Shown here one piece after another: positions 5,350 to 6,769 of a stretch of 6,769 nucleotides of DNA (its first letter is position 1; the number at the start of each line of letters is the position of its first letter). Source of the stretch: PWND01 sp964601515. Its GTDB lineage: Bacteria; Bacteroidota; Bacteroidia; Bacteroidales; UBA7960. The notes beneath the pieces were generated by a model. That model worked only from the letters and a program-made list of their open reading frames with translations. It was not told the origin of the DNA and made no database searches. The DNA lies in NCBI GenBank assembly GCA_964601515.1, contig CAZRNU010000156.1:1-6769 (forward strand). Reading direction: 5' to 3'. A program made the translations under genes and the position numbers.

Positions 5350-6769
5350 TGTAAATCCAATATGAATCTTTGCATTATTAAATTTGAAATTATCTTCCAT
5401 TAATTTTCCAATCGCATAATAAACGGATATTATACCGGGTTTTGTTTTAAAGTGCAAGCCAGCTGCAATCCCTATCGGAATATTATTATAATAATCAATA
5501 TCACTGTAGTTTTCAATCCAAGCTGCATTAACTAATATGTTTAAATAGCTTTCTTTTGCAAGATAGAATCTGTATTCTGCTTCAATAATTCCGAATGAAC
5601 TACATTTAATTAGATTTTCATCAAATCCCTTTAATGTGCTGAAGCCACCTATTCTATATAGTTCATTATCAAGAAATATTTTCCCGGATTGAATATTTGC
5701 TATTATTGTTGTTGTAATCAAACTTCTTTTTAATACAGGGATGTTGTATTTGAATTGACTCTCAGAAATTATTTGTGCAGTTTTTTCAGGAATTTCAATC
5801 TGAGAATTGTTTTTTTCAACTATTCTGTTTCCGGTTGCCAGAGATGATTTAAAAAACCACCCTTTGTTAATTGTATGGCTTACTTTTCCTGATTTCATTC
5901 TGAATTCAATACCATAAAGATTCTTCTTGTAATTTGCCGAGAAAATATTTTGCGAAGCAAAAATGGCAGGTTGTTGAAATAATTCATTTGATTCGAACAC
6001 GGCAAATGCAGAAAAATCAAAATTTTTATATCCGGCAAAAGCTAATGATGGCCTGTGTTTTACTAAAATAAATGAAGTATCTTGCTTGTTCATATATAAT
6101 GAATAACCAGTCTTTATAGGTGTGCCAAAAATATACGGAAATTCTCCTGATAAATTTAATTGCTGAGATCCTTCTCCCGGAGCCATCCACTTAAGCTCAA
6201 TATGTTCGCCATAGCTAAGGCTGTTTATTAAAAACAAATTAAGTTGTCCGGAAATTCTGTATTTGTTGCTGTTGGTTTCATCAGGCAGCGTTATTAATCC
6301 GGCAATACCATCGAATCTGTTGGCTTTAACAGATTGCATAGGAAATTCAATTTCTGAACCTGAAGGTGTAAACTTGATACCCGGAGAATTTGATAAAGTT
6401 GCAAATTCAAGATTTGATAGTTTGTTGCCTGCGTTATTTATAAGAATCTCAGAATATGGCATACCTGCCTTAAGCCTTGTTAATCCTTTTATATATGTCG
6501 GCATAAGATTTACATTTCCCGATAATTTGATTTCACTTATCGTATAGCGATTTCCTTTATTTATATTCCACGAAAATATTATCGTATCGCTTGAAAAAGA
6601 AATATTTTCCTTATAAATTGATGCCAATGGAAATCCATTGTTTTCAAGATTTTTGATAATTTCTCTTTCAAAATATCCAAGATGTGAATATTCATAAGCT
6701 TGATTTAATGATTTTGTTTTTTTGAATAAATCAGGGAATGAGCGCGATATTTCTTCAATGTTTATGGTT
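5338..6769 (-). CDS. BamA/TamA-family (Omp85-like) outer-membrane protein, N-terminus outside window
   Basis: The frame is open from the window edge at 6769 to TAA at 5340-5338, giving 476 residues. A TTG at 6627 is only an internal Leu codon: the family-like segment just before it (GYFEREIIKNLENNGFP) is in the same frame. Roughly residues 30-85 resemble a POTRA domain (helix, NNGFP turn, strand, then ISEIKLSGNVNL), with further POTRA-like sequence to about 135. Residues from about 145 look like a 16-strand-type beta barrel, starting KANRFDGIAGL. Near residue 374 comes GGFSTLKGFDE, which matches the loop-6 motif (usually RGF) of Omp85 proteins, here with Lys380 for Arg. The protein ends in Phe. 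Family members insert or export proteins or lipids at the outer membrane; which applies here is unknown. The signal peptide and probably further POTRA domains lie outside. It converges with the leucine-rich-repeat gene, stops 3 nt apart. Confidence 0.85.
   Translation of the reverse strand, partial: TINIEEISRSFPDLFKKTKSLNQAYEYSHLGYFEREIIKNLENNGFPLASIYKENISFSSDTIIFSWNINKGNRYTISEIKLSGNVNLMPTYIKGLTRLKAGMPYSEILINNAGNKLSNLEFATLSNSPGIKFTPSGSEIEFPMQSVKANRFDGIAGLITLPDETNSNKYRISGQLNLFLINSLSYGEHIELKWMAPGEGSQQLNLSGEFPYIFGTPIKTGYSLYMNKQDTSFILVKHRPSLAFAGYKNFDFSAFAVFESNELFQQPAIFASQNIFSANYKKNLYGIEFRMKSGKVSHTINKGWFFKSSLATGNRIVEKNNSQIEIPEKTAQIISESQFKYNIPVLKRSLITTTIIANIQSGKIFLDNELYRIGGFSTLKGFDENLIKCSSFGIIEAEYRFYLAKESYLNILVNAAWIENYSDIDYYNNIPIGIAAGLHFKTKPGIISVYYAIGKLMEDNFKFNNAKIHIGFTSIF

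Noticed and set aside
6263..6547. Plus-strand open frame of 94 codons
   Set aside because: It is antisense to the POTRA and early barrel region of the BamA-like gene, which is clearly coding.
6625..6627. TTG as the start of the BamA-like gene
   Set aside because: The same frame continues upstream to the window edge with a POTRA-like helix and turn, so this is an internal Leu codon of a truncated gene.

Overview
The window looks like an ordinary AT-rich stretch of chromosome from a member of the Bacteroidota. The evidence is a GWxTD-domain lipoprotein (a family typical of that phylum), small signal-peptide proteins cleaved before Gln, outer-membrane barrels ending in Phe, weak or absent Shine-Dalgarno sequences, and an exact TAnnTTTG promoter element of the Bacteroidota type. 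I cannot place it below phylum. I see no tRNA, rRNA, CRISPR array, insertion sequence, attachment site or phage gene.

Layout. Positions 1-4239 hold five closely packed minus-strand genes. In transcription order they are a GWxTD lipoprotein (4239-2980), the 23S rRNA 2'-O-methyltransferase RlmB (3013-2231, overlapping the lipoprotein by 34 nt), a LutA-like CCG-domain iron-sulfur protein (2175-1456), a small secreted beta-barrel-like protein (1432-911), and a sugar-phosphate nucleotidyltransferase (893-1, cut by the window edge a few codons before its expected end). Gaps after rlmB are 55, 23 and 17 nt, so the set is probably one operon, although a second promoter may sit before the LutA-like gene. 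A 183-nt divergent intergenic region (4240-4422) separates this block from one plus-strand gene (4423-5334). That gene encodes five 23-residue leucine-rich repeats, a ROCO-like cap, an unassigned alpha/beta domain and a coiled coil. It converges, with only 3 nt between stop codons, on a minus-strand BamA/TamA-type outer-membrane protein (5338 to beyond 6769, N-terminus missing).

How the genes relate. Four of the seven products have envelope themes: the lipoprotein, the small barrel, the BamA-like barrel, and the nucleotidyltransferase (activated sugars, possibly for cell wall or surface glycan). RlmB and the LutA-like protein are housekeeping or metabolic. No shared pathway joins them all. 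The least explained item is the leucine-rich-repeat protein: its repeat block and cap resemble those before the Roc GTPase of ROCO proteins, but where a P-loop would follow there is a different, unrecognised domain. I found no convincing new multi-gene system.
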